The notes below the pieces were generated by a model. It did no database searches. It was given only the letters and a program-made list of their open reading frames with translations, and was not told where the DNA came from. A DNA stretch of 64,000 bases, taken from contig NZ_FZNS01000005.1 of the NCBI RefSeq assembly GCF_900188255.1, positions 1 to 64,000 of the forward strand, written 5' to 3'. This stretch comes from Hymenobacter mucosus (GTDB lineage Bacteria > Bacteroidota > Bacteroidia > Cytophagales > Hymenobacteraceae). The number at the start of each line of letters is the position of its first letter. Position 1 is the stretch's first letter. The position numbers were made by a program, and so were the translations under genes. This document shows, one piece after another, positions 8,804-17,122 of this stretch.

Positions 8804-11782
8804 TTAATAGCCGAAAATCTCTTTCAGCGTAAGTTGCTGGACCTGCCCGTACTTGGCCAGTTCCTTGAAGTTGAGGCGGTCCTTGGAGCCGATAACCAGA
8901 ATGGTTTGCGGCTGCCCTTTCACGCGAGCCTGCTGGAACTTCTGCAAGTCCTGGAAGCTCATGTTAGGCGTCTGCTCGTACACGTCGCGGCGCACATCAT
9001 AATCGAGGCCGAGGCGTTTGGCCCGCTCGTAGCTGAAGAGGATGTCCGACTTAGTGATGCGCTCCGTGGCAATGCTGTTGCGGATGGCGTTCTTGGCAAT
9101 CTGCAGATTGGCTTCGGCCACGGGCATATCGTTGAGCAGGGTGTTCATGCCGGCCATAGCCTCGGGCAGCTTGTCGCTCTGGGTGCCAATGTAGCTGAGG
9201 TTGTAGGAGCTGCGCCCTACCTTATCAGCCGAGGCAAACCGCGAGGAAGCCGAGTACGCCAGCGCTTTCGACTCGCGTAGTTCCTGGAACACAATACTGC
9301 CCATACTCCCCCCAAAATACTCGTTGTAGAGGCTGGTAGTAGGTATCAGTCCTTTGTCGTACACGGGCCCTTTGCTCAGGAACAGAATTTCGGCCTGTAC
9401 CATGTTGTAGTCTACCCAATATACTTTGCGGTCCGTCATGGGCTGCTCCGCGAAGTCCTTGTTAGCTGGCACGGGCGTGAGCTTAGCAGGTACGCGGTGG
9501 GTTGTATTCAGCGTAGACGCTAAGGCGTCGGTAGCGCGTGGCCCGTAGTACAGCACGCGGTGCTGGTAGGTCGGGAGCTTCTGGATGAGGGCGGTGAGCT
9601 GCTCAGGCTTCAGCGCTTTTAGCTCTTTCTCGCTTAGTTGGCTGGTGAAGGGGTTTTTCGCGCCGTACTTGGCGTAGTTCACCAGGGCCTGGTTCAGAAT
9701 AACTCCTTTGTTGAGCTTGGCATCCTGGCGGGCTTTCAACACCCCAGCCACCATGTTCTTGAGGGCGGCGGCATCGGGCTTGGGGGCGGCAAGCAGACTT
9801 TCGAACAGCTGCAAGGCTTGCTCAAAGTTGCTGTCGAGGCCGGAGAGGCTCACGAAGGTGCGGTCCTGGCCGCTTTGCACCGAGAAAGAGCACCCGAGCT
9901 TGTAGAACTCCTGCTGGAGCTGGGCGGCGTTGTATTTGCCGGTGCCCAGGTACTGCAGGTAGTCGGTAGCGAGACCAAGCTTGGGGTCATTGTTGGTACC
10001 CAAGTCCAGCGCGTAGTACAGGTTGAAGAGGTTGTTCTCCTCGTTGTGGGTGTAGTACACCGGAATGCCCGAGGCCAGCTTGGTTTCCTGAATGTCCTTC
10101 TTGTAGTCCAGGAAAACCGGCTGCAATTCGGGCGACGTCTTAGCCGTAACTTCTTTGTAGAACGCAGAGGCCGCTTCGCGGTTTACGGGCACGGGCGTAA
10201 TGGAGGGCTTCACCACTTTCACCTTGTTGGGGTCCTGGCCGGTGCGCTTGTACACCAGCGCGTAGCCGGGGCCGTAGTACTCGTTGGCCACGCGCATCAC
10301 GTCCTGCTTGGTGATGGTAGCGAAGTCGTCGAACTGTTTGAGGTAGTCCTTCCAATCTTCGCGGGCCACAAACGCCGCCACAAAAGCGCCGGCACGAGCC
10401 TCGTTGCTTTCGTAGCTGCGGGTACGCTGTAACTGCTCGTTGTTGATAATGGCCGGAATCAGCCACTCTGGGAAGTCACCCTTCTTTACCTTGGCTAGCT
10501 CGCCCAGCAGTAAGTCGCGGACTTGCGTGAGGCTTTGGCCCTGGCGGGGGGTAGCGTACAGAACGTGGGTGGAGTAGTCGTTGTTGAGGTCGGTGAAAGA
10601 AGCCGCACTCAATACCGTTTGCTTCTGATTCAGGTCCAGGTCAATGAGGCCGGCCTGCCCGTTGCTCAGGATCTTATCAATCATGCGCAGCACCAGCGCG
10701 TCGCGGGAGGCAGTGCCGGGAAAGCGGAAGCCGAGCATTACGTTTTCAGCATCGGGCCCCAGTATTTGCTTGACAAGGGGCGCCGTGATGGGCGCTTCCT
10801 GGGCCGGAGTGAAAGTAGGTACTGGCTTGGCCTGTAGCTTGCCAAAATACTGGTCAATCAGCCGGATGGTCTGGTCGTAGTCCAGGTCACCGGAAAGGCA
10901 GAGGGCTACGTTGTTGGGCACGTAGTACTGCCCGAAGTACTTCTTGATTTCTGTAATGGAAGGGTTCTGCAAGTGCTCGATGGTCCCGATGGTGGTTTGG
11001 GTACCATACTCGTGCTTTTGGAACAAGCTGCTGTTCAGGGCTTCAAACTCCTTACGGAAGTCACTATCCAAGCTGCGGTTTTTCTCCTCGTATACTGCTT
11101 CCAACTCCGTGTGGAACAGGCGGGGCACCATTTCCTGCATGCGCTCGGCCTGCACGGCAGCCCACTTCTCTAGCTGGTTGCTCGGAATATCTTCCTGGTA
11201 TACCGTCTGCTCCACCGAGGTGTAGGCGTTCGAGCCCTTGGCCCCGATGGCGCCCATTACCTTGTCGTACTCATTTGCCACGGCGTACTTAGCAGCCACG
11301 CTCGATACCGAATCTATCTGATGGTAGAGCTTTTTGCGCAATGCGGCGTCGCGAGTACTGCGATACTGCTCGTAAAGCGCCTCAATTTTGTCCAACTCTG
11401 GCTTCTCCGCGGCCCAGTTCTGAGTACCCAACTTAGAGGTGCCTTTGAACACCATGTGCTCCAAGTAGTGCGCCAGGCCGGTAGCGGTGTGCGGGTCATT
11501 CTTAGAACCGGCGCGCACCGCTATGTACGTTTGAATGCGCGGCGCATCATCGTAGTCCGACAAGTACACCGTTAGGCCGTTATCTAGGGTGTAGATACGC
11601 GCTTTAAGCGGGTCGCCTTCCACCGTTTGGTACTTGTACTCTTTCTGTTGCGCAGCTGGCACAGTTGTAGTAGGCGCAGCCGAGGTAGGTGGAGTGGCCG
11701 CCGGCTTACTTGTCTGACACTGGGTAAGGCCGAGCGTAGCCAGGGCCGGAAGGATAAGCAGCAGGGGTTTCTTCACGGGCAA
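8804..11782 (-). CDS. M16-family zinc peptidase, full-length two-half lipoprotein
   Basis: A 992-residue protein with a lipoprotein signal peptide (LGLTQC, lipid-bound Cys about 22), so it sits in the periplasm attached to a membrane. The zinc site HYLEH is at residues 105-109, and the third ligand is probably the Glu in ELEAVYEEKNR further on. The C-terminal half repeats the M16 fold without an HxxEH motif and should be the non-catalytic half that closes the chamber. Such enzymes degrade unfolded or small peptides. A promoter with TTTT-N19-TATCTTTG lies just upstream. Confidence 0.92.
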   Translation of the reverse strand: MPVKKPLLLILPALATLGLTQCQTSKPAATPPTSAAPTTTVPAAQQKEYKYQTVEGDPLKARIYTLDNGLTVYLSDYDDAPRIQTYIAVRAGSKNDPHTATGLAHYLEHMVFKGTSKLGTQNWAAEKPELDKIEALYEQYRSTRDAALRKKLYHQIDSVSSVAAKYAVANEYDKVMGAIGAKGSNAYTSVEQTVYQEDIPSNQLEKWAAVQAERMQEMVPRLFHTELEAVYEEKNRSLDSDFRKEFEALNSSLFQKHEYGTQTTIGTIEHLQNPSITEIKKYFGQYYVPNNVALCLSGDLDYDQTIRLIDQYFGKLQAKPVPTFTPAQEAPITAPLVKQILGPDAENVMLGFRFPGTASRDALVLRMIDKILSNGQAGLIDLDLNQKQTVLSAASFTDLNNDYSTHVLYATPRQGQSLTQVRDLLLGELAKVKKGDFPEWLIPAIINNEQLQRTRSYESNEARAGAFVAAFVAREDWKDYLKQFDDFATITKQDVMRVANEYYGPGYALVYKRTGQDPNKVKVVKPSITPVPVNREAASAFYKEVTAKTSPELQPVFLDYKKDIQETKLASGIPVYYTHNEENNLFNLYYALDLGTNNDPKLGLATDYLQYLGTGKYNAAQLQQEFYKLGCSFSVQSGQDRTFVSLSGLDSNFEQALQLFESLLAAPKPDAAALKNMVAGVLKARQDAKLNKGVILNQALVNYAKYGAKNPFTSQLSEKELKALKPEQLTALIQKLPTYQHRVLYYGPRATDALASTLNTTHRVPAKLTPVPANKDFAEQPMTDRKVYWVDYNMVQAEILFLSKGPVYDKGLIPTTSLYNEYFGGSMGSIVFQELRESKALAYSASSRFASADKVGRSSYNLSYIGTQSDKLPEAMAGMNTLLNDMPVAEANLQIAKNAIRNSIATERITKSDILFSYERAKRLGLDYDVRRDVYEQTPNMSFQDLQKFQQARVKGQPQTILVIGSKDRLNFKELAKYGQVQQLTLKEIFGY

Positions 11783-11819
11783 ATTCGACGCGGAAAACGG
11801 AGCAGGAAAGGATTAGGGC

Positions 11820-11850
11820 CAAAGATAGGCCGCCCCCCTGGGAATAAAAA
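11820..11850 (-). promoter_or_regulatory. Bacteroidota-type promoter of the M16 peptidase gene
   Basis: On the minus strand TATCTTTG (11820-11827) is a perfect TAnnTTTG -7 box. A TTTT at the -33 position (11847-11850) lies exactly 19 bases away. The -7 box ends 37 bases before the start codon. Confidence 0.7.
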
Positions 11851-11989
11851 GCTTGGCGAAGGGCCGCTTCCCGCGAAGTGCGAAAATTTGCGTATGAGAA
11901 TCATGGCTCAGCGAGAACAGCTAAACTGCCCTGCCCAGCCTTGGTTTTGTACTCATTCGATCAGCGCCCTACCAGTAGAAACACAAAAA

Positions 11990-12067
11990 CTGCCCTGTGG
12001 GTAGCAAGCAGAAGTTGAGTTACCCGTTTAAGGTAGCCTACATGCTGTTTGCCAGCCCACAGGGCAG
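11990..12067 (-). terminator. Terminator of dnaX
   Basis: Perfect 12-bp arms (11990-12001 with 12056-12067) are extended inward by a second helix (gcaagcag with ctgtttgc). On the minus strand the structure lies 22 bases past the dnaX stop and is followed by a run of T. The enclosed loop is unusually long, about 30 bases after the inner stem. Confidence 0.65.
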
Positions 12068-12088
12068 CGGTAAAACGTAGCGGTGATC

Positions 12089-14260
12089 CTAAAAGTCAGC
12101 GTCGAGACCCAGCTTCTGCTTCATGGCCGTCAGCATGGGGTACTTTTCCATCAGATACTCTAGCTTGTCGCTGGAAGTATAGAGCTTGCGGCCGGTATCT
12201 ACCCGCTCCACTACTTCCACTTGCACATTGATGCGAGGGTAGCCCGTCCGTCGCCGTAGTTCACCTAGGAAGTCGGCCCGAAACTCGTTGAACTGGTCCT
12301 CCTGCACCGGATTGTCTACGCGTAGCACAATAACATGCTGGGCGTTGGCTTGGACGGGGCGGTTGAGCAGGCTGTACTGGCTCATGCTAATGGCCTTCCG
12401 CTCTTCAATCAGCTCGGCCCATACCCGCTGCAGCACTTCGTCGTTCACGGCGGGTAGGCCGGTTACGGGGCCCGCTGGTTCCGCCTCCGTGGTAGTTTTT
12501 CCAGCGGCAGCTTGCTGCTCTAGCTGGGCCTTCATTGCGCTTAGGCTGCCTAAGCCGGGTAGCTTGGTGCCAAGCCCAAGTGGCTTGCCGGTGGGCATGC
12601 CGGGCCGAGGAGGGGGCAAGGGCGCCGCCGTAACGGGTACCTGGCCCGGCTCGTGGCCCGCCACGCTGGGCGTACCAATTTCTACGTGCGGCACTGAGTC
12701 GCGCAGTTGGGGCGTGGCCGGAACCTGAGTTGCTGCTTCATCCTCAATGCTGGGCGTATCATGAAGCTCTTCTACCCCGCTTTCAATGGGTACGATGGGC
12801 TCGGGGTCGGCAGGGCCCGATACTACCGTAAGCGCTACGGCAGGCGGTCCAGCCGGCGGCGGTACGGGCGCGGGCGGCGTATTCTCTGGGGCCTTCGCGT
12901 GTGGAGCAGCCGTTTCAATACGGTTGCTGACCGGAGCCAGACTAGGCGCAGGAGTGGCCGGGGGCGTTACGCTACTTTTTTTTTTCGCCTCGTCGTTGCC
13001 CGACGAGGCTTGCGCGGTACCGTTAGCTGCTGGGCCAGCACCTAAGTCGCGGGCAAATTGCACGGCACCGTTGAGGTAGGCCAGCTTCATTAGCATCAGC
13101 TCCACGTGCAGGCGCTGGTTCTTGGCTTGCTTAAACTCCCGGTCGCACTGGCTGACCAGGTTTAGCGCCGAAAGCAGGAAGGCCAGCGGTGCCGCCTGGG
13201 CTTGCTGCACGTAGCGGCTACGGATGTTATCGGATACTTCCAATAGTTGCACCGTCACGGGGTCTTTGCACACCAGCAAGCCTCGCAAGTGCTCAGCCGC
13301 GCCCACCACAAAGTTGTGCAGGTCAAACCCGTTCTGCATCACTTCCTCCAGCAGAAGTAATGTCCCCGACAGGTTCTCTGCCAGTAAGGCGTCTACTAGC
13401 CGGAAGTAGTACTCATAATCTAGAATGTGCAGATTCTGCACAACGTCCTTATAGCGCAAATCGTGGCCCGAGAAGGTCACCATCTGGTCGAACATCGAGA
13501 GGGCGTCGCGCAGGCCACCGTCGGCCTTCTGGGCTAGCAGGTGCAAGGCGTCGTCTTCGGCCTGAATGTGCTCCTGAGTAGCTACATAGCGCAGGTGCCC
13601 CCGGATGTCGTCTACCCGAATCCGGTTGAAGTCGAATATCTGGCAGCGTGAAAGAATCGTTGGAATAATCTTGTGCCGCTCGGTGGTAGCCAAGATGAAG
13701 ATGGCGTAGCTCGGCGGCTCCTCTAAGGTTTTCAGGAAAGCATTGAAGGCCGCATTCGAGAGCATGTGCACCTCGTCAATGATATACACCTTAAAGCGGC
13801 CCTGCTGAGGGGCGTAGCGCACCTGCTCAACCAAGCTGCGGATGTCTTCCACCGAGTTGTTGGAGGCCGCGTCCAGCTCGTGCACGTTGAAGGAGGCATT
13901 CTCCTGGAAGGCTCGGCAGGAGCTGCACTTACCGCACGCCTCTAGCTCAAATGGGGTATTATCCGGGTCAGCGGCCTGCTGCAGCGCATCGGGTACAATG
14001 TCGGGCTGCGTGCGCAGCAGCTCCGAAACCGGGCGGCCTTTGCGCACGTGCTCTTCCACAAACTCGCAGTTAATGGTCTTAGCCAGAATGCGCGCGCAAG
14101 TGGTTTTGCCCACTCCGCGTGGGCCACAAAACAGGAACGCCTGAGCCAAGTGCTGGCTAACAATGGCGTTCTGCAGCGTGGTAGTAACGTGCTGCTGCCC
14201 AACTACGCTGCGAAACGTAGCGGGACGGTATTTCCGGGCCGAAACAACGAAATTCTCCAT
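12089..14260 (-). CDS. dnaX: DNA polymerase III subunit gamma/tau
   Basis: The clamp-loader ATPase of the replisome, about 723 residues. It begins MENFVVSARKYRPATF and has the Walker A motif GPRGVGKT, the Cys4 zinc module with its last pair in CGKCSSC, the Walker B IIDEVHML, and sensor 1 ATTERHKIIPTILSRC. A long Pro/Ala-rich linker (about 420-600) leads to a tau-type C-terminal domain. An upstream in-frame ATG at 14275 lies inside the -7 promoter box TATCTTTG (14273-14280), so the ATG at 14260 is preferred. No slippery A-run for a programmed frameshift was noticed apart from the run of T/A at 12976-12985 (AAAAAAAAAG on the coding strand), which is worth testing. Confidence 0.95.
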   Translation of the reverse strand: MENFVVSARKYRPATFRSVVGQQHVTTTLQNAIVSQHLAQAFLFCGPRGVGKTTCARILAKTINCEFVEEHVRKGRPVSELLRTQPDIVPDALQQAADPDNTPFELEACGKCSSCRAFQENASFNVHELDAASNNSVEDIRSLVEQVRYAPQQGRFKVYIIDEVHMLSNAAFNAFLKTLEEPPSYAIFILATTERHKIIPTILSRCQIFDFNRIRVDDIRGHLRYVATQEHIQAEDDALHLLAQKADGGLRDALSMFDQMVTFSGHDLRYKDVVQNLHILDYEYYFRLVDALLAENLSGTLLLLEEVMQNGFDLHNFVVGAAEHLRGLLVCKDPVTVQLLEVSDNIRSRYVQQAQAAPLAFLLSALNLVSQCDREFKQAKNQRLHVELMLMKLAYLNGAVQFARDLGAGPAANGTAQASSGNDEAKKKSSVTPPATPAPSLAPVSNRIETAAPHAKAPENTPPAPVPPPAGPPAVALTVVSGPADPEPIVPIESGVEELHDTPSIEDEAATQVPATPQLRDSVPHVEIGTPSVAGHEPGQVPVTAAPLPPPRPGMPTGKPLGLGTKLPGLGSLSAMKAQLEQQAAAGKTTTEAEPAGPVTGLPAVNDEVLQRVWAELIEERKAISMSQYSLLNRPVQANAQHVIVLRVDNPVQEDQFNEFRADFLGELRRRTGYPRINVQVEVVERVDTGRKLYTSSDKLEYLMEKYPMLTAMKQKLGLDADF

Positions 14261-14272
14261 AAGTCCTGACCA

Positions 14273-14280
14273 CAAAGATA
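14273..14280 (-). promoter_or_regulatory. -7 promoter box of dnaX
   Basis: TATCTTTG on the minus strand, 12 bases before the ATG at 14260, which predicts a very short 5' leader. No convincing -33 box was found at the usual distance. Confidence 0.6.
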
Positions 14281-14617
14281 CGCAATACCTGCCCCGAATC
14301 CGCCCCTTGCGCTAGGTCTGGCCTGTTAATTCGCGGTAATGTAGGCGGAATTACAAGTGCATGTTCGCCTGATAATTGTATTGATAAATAGCGTTTTTTG
14401 CGTGTATAATCACGTTGCTAAAGTGGCAAAGGAACAGGTTGCTACCAGCAGCAAGTAGTCAGAGTTTGAAACGAGATTTGCTCCACGAACTAGGTTGCTC
14501 AGTGTTGCAGGGTAAAGCGGTGTAGTGGGAACAATTTCAATCACCAACAACGTTTTCTACTCAACGTGCGTACATTTGCACCCCGCTACTTGTGGCGGGC
14601 ATCGTTCTTTACCAATT
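14281..14617. other. Non-coding spacer upstream of ssrA
   Basis: A 337-base spacer between the divergent dnaX and ssrA. It is more AT-rich than the neighbouring genes. Apart from the ssrA promoter box at 14571-14578, I see no gene, repeat or strong hairpin. Confidence 0.6.
14571..14578 (+). promoter_or_regulatory. -7 promoter box of ssrA
   Basis: TACATTTG matches TAnnTTTG and lies 40 bases before the mature tmRNA 5' end. This leaves a short precursor leader to be removed by RNase P. Confidence 0.6.
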
Positions 14618-14986
14618 GGGGCTGACCGGAATTGACAGCTTGTGCAGGTCGCGAGTAAGCGTGTCGGGAGTTGGATGAATCTCCCGTTAAAAAGTCGTCC
14701 AAACAACAACCGGCGAGTATAGCTACGCCATGGCTGCCTAATCTAGGTATTAGGTAATGTCATCGTCCCGCATCCGTCCTCCTTCTCACGGGTGAGTTCG
14801 GGGCGTCGTAAGCAGTTAGGATAGTCTTGGTGGCGCTGCGACGCCAGGGCGAAATCAAGCAGATAAGGGGAGACTAAGGGCCTGATGTGCGCCTGGGCTC
14901 CTTCGAAAATTCAAGCATAGATACACACGTAGAAAGCTCGACGGCTTCCTTGTCTGGACCAGGGTTCGAATCCCTGCAGCTCCACC
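14618..14986 (+). ncRNA. ssrA: Transfer-messenger RNA (tmRNA)
   Basis: Rescues stalled ribosomes by adding a degradation tag. The 5' end GGGGCTGA pairs with CAGCTCC at 14977-14983 to form the alanine-type acceptor stem. The T-arm GGGTTCGAATCCC (14962-14974) is intact. The tag frame at 14712-14741 encodes GEYSYAMAA followed by TAA; it starts with Gly and ends in the usual AMAA, as in other Cytophagales. The encoded 3' end is ACC followed by CC, so CCA is probably completed after transcription. An intrinsic terminator follows within 4 bases. Confidence 0.95.
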
Positions 14987-14989
14987 CCT

Positions 14990-15018
14990 AACCCCGTCCC
15001 TGATTCAGGGACGGGGTT
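14990..15018 (+). terminator. Terminator of ssrA
   Basis: Stem 14990-15003 with 15005-15018 (aaccccgtccctg pairing with cagggacggggtt), followed directly by TTTCATTT. A textbook intrinsic terminator just past the tmRNA 3' end. Confidence 0.9.
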
Positions 15019-15068
15019 TTTCATTTCTATGGTATGTGGAACCACAGTTTTGCATCAAGAAGATACTT

Positions 15069-15141
15069 CACTCACCTGTGAAAATCACAACGCCCTGGCT
15101 ATGTCCTATAGTCAGGGCGTTGTGATTTTCACAGGTGAGTG
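15069..15141. terminator. Perfect 29-bp hairpin between convergent units
   Basis: Arms 15069-15097 and 15113-15141 are exact reverse complements with a 15-base loop. It lies 50 bases after the ssrA terminator and 33 bases before the end of the small minus-strand gene. It may terminate that gene. No long T-run follows on the minus strand, so another role is possible. Confidence 0.6.
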
Positions 15142-15173
15142 CTTGGGTAGGGCGTGCTCGGAATAGCGGAGTA

Positions 15174-15326
15174 CTAGCCCCAAAACACCAGCAGCCATAC
15201 AAGTAGGCACAGCATTACCGTGGTAAGAGCTTTTCGCCACCAAGCTGGCTGCATTGTGCTCGTATCGTGGGTGGGAATTGGGGTGTTGTCGGTGTAGTTT
15301 TTGTACGTGTAGGGGTGCTGGTCCAT
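15174..15326 (-). CDS. Small single-pass membrane protein, 50 residues
   Basis: A short frame from the ATG at 15326 to the TAG at 15174-15176. The N-terminal half is polar and Tyr/Thr-rich (MDQHPYTYKNYTDN). A WWRK motif precedes one strong membrane helix (ALTTVMLCLLVWLLVFWG) that ends the protein. The shape (soluble N-terminus, basic stop, C-terminal TM) suggests a tail-anchored or single-pass inner-membrane protein. A weak -7-like box lies directly upstream. No family is recognised, and coding status is inferred from composition and its neat placement before a hairpin. Confidence 0.5.
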   Translation of the reverse strand: MDQHPYTYKNYTDNTPIPTHDTSTMQPAWWRKALTTVMLCLLVWLLVFWG

Positions 15327-15607
15327 ATAAAGTATAGCTAAAAAGCCTCGGGGATCCGAGTGGTGGGTGGGAGTAGGAGAGGGAATAGGGCGAAACGTAC
15401 GGACAACTGCCTAGCTTGGATGGAAGTAGGGGGCGAAACAGCCGAAGTACTCGATCAATGTACAGGATTACTATGTTAATAAATGTGACTTTTCAAGTCA
15501 AAATCAATCTGTTAAGCTACCTGCGCCATTCCACCTTCAGCGTGCAGTAGGTGGTTGCTCACCACTGCCGCCTGGTAGCAAGGGGCATAGCCAGCCATAC
15601 CATGTGC
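15327..15607. other. Non-coding spacer
   Basis: A 281-base spacer between the small membrane protein and the LacI-type regulator. No gene or strong structure is visible. It is AT-richer near 15460-15520. Confidence 0.5.
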
Positions 15608-16786
15608 TTATATATCTAACTTAAAAAACTCGCCCTTGGCCTTTAGAGAGGACTGCCGAATGACAAGGTCCCCGGTAATGACGAAGGTGCGCGGCTGGAA
15701 CGATTCTTTTTCCTGCACTTGCTCTAAAAACAAACGAGCAGCTTGCTGACCAATACGGTAAGGGTGCAGGTTAACGGTAGTCAGGCCTGGCTCAATCATA
15801 GAGGCCATAAACTCATCTCCGAAACCTACCACGGCCATATCTTCGGGTACACGCAGGCCGCGGGCCTTTAGGGCTACCAGCAAATCGAAGGCATTGGTGT
15901 AGTTGATGGCGAAGATGGCATCGGGCGGGTGGGGGAGAGCCAGCCAGGTATCTAAGGCAGCTACTGCCTGCTCTGGCTTGAAGTTGATATGCGTACGTAG
16001 CTCATCGCGCAGGGGCATGCCATACTTTTGCAATGCACTCACGTAACCCGCCAAGCGGTTGCGGCTGATAAGCAGGCTTTCGGGGCCCGCCAAAATAGCA
16101 ATACGCCGGGCGCCCTGCTCAATCAGATGCTGGGTTACGCTGAAGGCACCATTCCAGTCGTCTAGGATAACCTTGGCAGTATCCACCTCATTACACACCC
16201 GGTCGAAGTGTACAATGGGAATGCCGCGGCTGGCGGGTTGCTTTACGTGGTCGAAGTTTTCGGTTTCGCGGGAGTGGCATATCAGCAGGCCGTCTACGCG
16301 ACTCGCAATAAGGGCCTGCACGTTGCTAACCTCCATCTCGTACGATTCCTTCGACTGGCAGATCATTACCCGATAGCCCGCCTCCGCTACTACCTGCTGA
16401 ATCCCACTCACGGCCGTAGCGAAGAATGGCCGTTCAATATCAGGTATTACCACCCCAATGGTTTTGGTTTCACTGCTTTTCAGGCTTTGCGCCAGTAAGT
16501 TAGGCTGATAGTCGAGCTGGCGTGCTACCTCCAGAATAGCTTGGCGAGTATTAGCATTGATATCGGAGTGGCCATTGAGCGCGCGCGACACCGTGGAGGG
16601 CGCTACCCCTAGTTCCTTGGCTACGTCGCTGATGGTAGTTTGGCGGCGTTTTTTCTCTGGGATGGGCAGTGCTTTTTCATCCGTGAAGTGGTAGTTACAG
16701 GCTTTGCAGTGGTAACGCTGCCGCCCCCGGATGAAGCCAGCGCGCATTACCGCATCAGCCAACCGACACTTGGTACATTTGATCAT
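15608..16786 (-). CDS. LacI-family regulator with N-terminal zinc ribbon
   Basis: A 392-residue regulator, probably the local repressor of the xylan locus. Residues 1-34 form a Cys4 zinc ribbon (C4, C7, C27, C30; GFIRGRQRYHCKACNYHF) of the kind found at the N-terminus of IS1/InsA-like transposases. A LacI helix-turn-helix (TTISDVAKELGVAPSTVSRA, about 50-69) with hinge helix (NLLAQSLKS) follows, and then a periplasmic-binding-protein-like effector domain (about 90-380). Ordinary LacI proteins are about 330-345 residues; the surplus is the ribbon and its linker. It is divergent from uxuA, with a double operator between them, suggesting autoregulation. The effector, a xylose- or glucuronate-type sugar, is inferred from context. 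Confidence 0.9.
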   Translation of the reverse strand: MIKCTKCRLADAVMRAGFIRGRQRYHCKACNYHFTDEKALPIPEKKRRQTTISDVAKELGVAPSTVSRALNGHSDINANTRQAILEVARQLDYQPNLLAQSLKSSETKTIGVVIPDIERPFFATAVSGIQQVVAEAGYRVMICQSKESYEMEVSNVQALIASRVDGLLICHSRETENFDHVKQPASRGIPIVHFDRVCNEVDTAKVILDDWNGAFSVTQHLIEQGARRIAILAGPESLLISRNRLAGYVSALQKYGMPLRDELRTHINFKPEQAVAALDTWLALPHPPDAIFAINYTNAFDLLVALKARGLRVPEDMAVVGFGDEFMASMIEPGLTTVNLHPYRIGQQAARLFLEQVQEKESFQPRTFVITGDLVIRQSSLKAKGEFFKLDI

Positions 16787-17122
16787 GGGGTGGGAATTGA
16801 ATTATTCCAAAGGTGGGTAGATGCCGCGGAAAAGTAAGGCAGCACTAGGGGTTTTTAATTGAAGGATAATCTACAGAATTTTTTTACTGCTTTAGAACTG
16901 TGCTTCACCTACCGAAAACGTTTTCGAAAACGTTTTCGGTATTTTTATTTAGAAATCAGCCGTTTAGGAGGGTTTTTGAAGTGCCAATACACTCGCTTGT
17001 TTTTTTATCTTCGGTAGTAAGTACTCCCTAACTGCTCTGCATCGGTAATACGGCTGATGCACTAATAGGGTAGCTGAACGGTAATAAAAATTGCACTTTT
17101 TGCTAGAAAGAGTACCTCTTAT
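16787..17122. other. Divergent regulatory region between regulator and uxuA
   Basis: A 336-base AT-rich intergenic region. It contains the double operator at 16911-16940. A -7-like TATCTTCG (17006-17013) faces uxuA and a -7-like CACCTTTG (minus, 16808-16815) faces the regulator gene. Neither has a good -33 box, so the start sites are uncertain. Confidence 0.6.
16911..16940. promoter_or_regulatory. Double LacI-type operator, 30-bp perfect palindrome
   Basis: Two copies of CGAAAACGTTTTCG (16913-16926 and 16925-16938) overlap by two bases, and the whole 30 bases form a perfect palindrome. The central CG in an A/T-flanked palindrome is typical of LacI-family operators. A nearly identical copy, with the same following ATTTTTATT, occurs before xylB at 45263-45292. 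It lies 125 bases from the LacI-type gene start and 183 bases from uxuA. Confidence 0.85.

Noticed and set aside
9638..10432. 264-residue open frame on the plus strand
   Set aside because: Antisense to the M16 peptidase; Val/Gly/Leu-rich without motifs.
16911..16940. Operator palindrome as a transcription terminator
   Set aside because: It lies between divergent gene starts, is A/T-rich with a central CG, and recurs almost unchanged before xylB.
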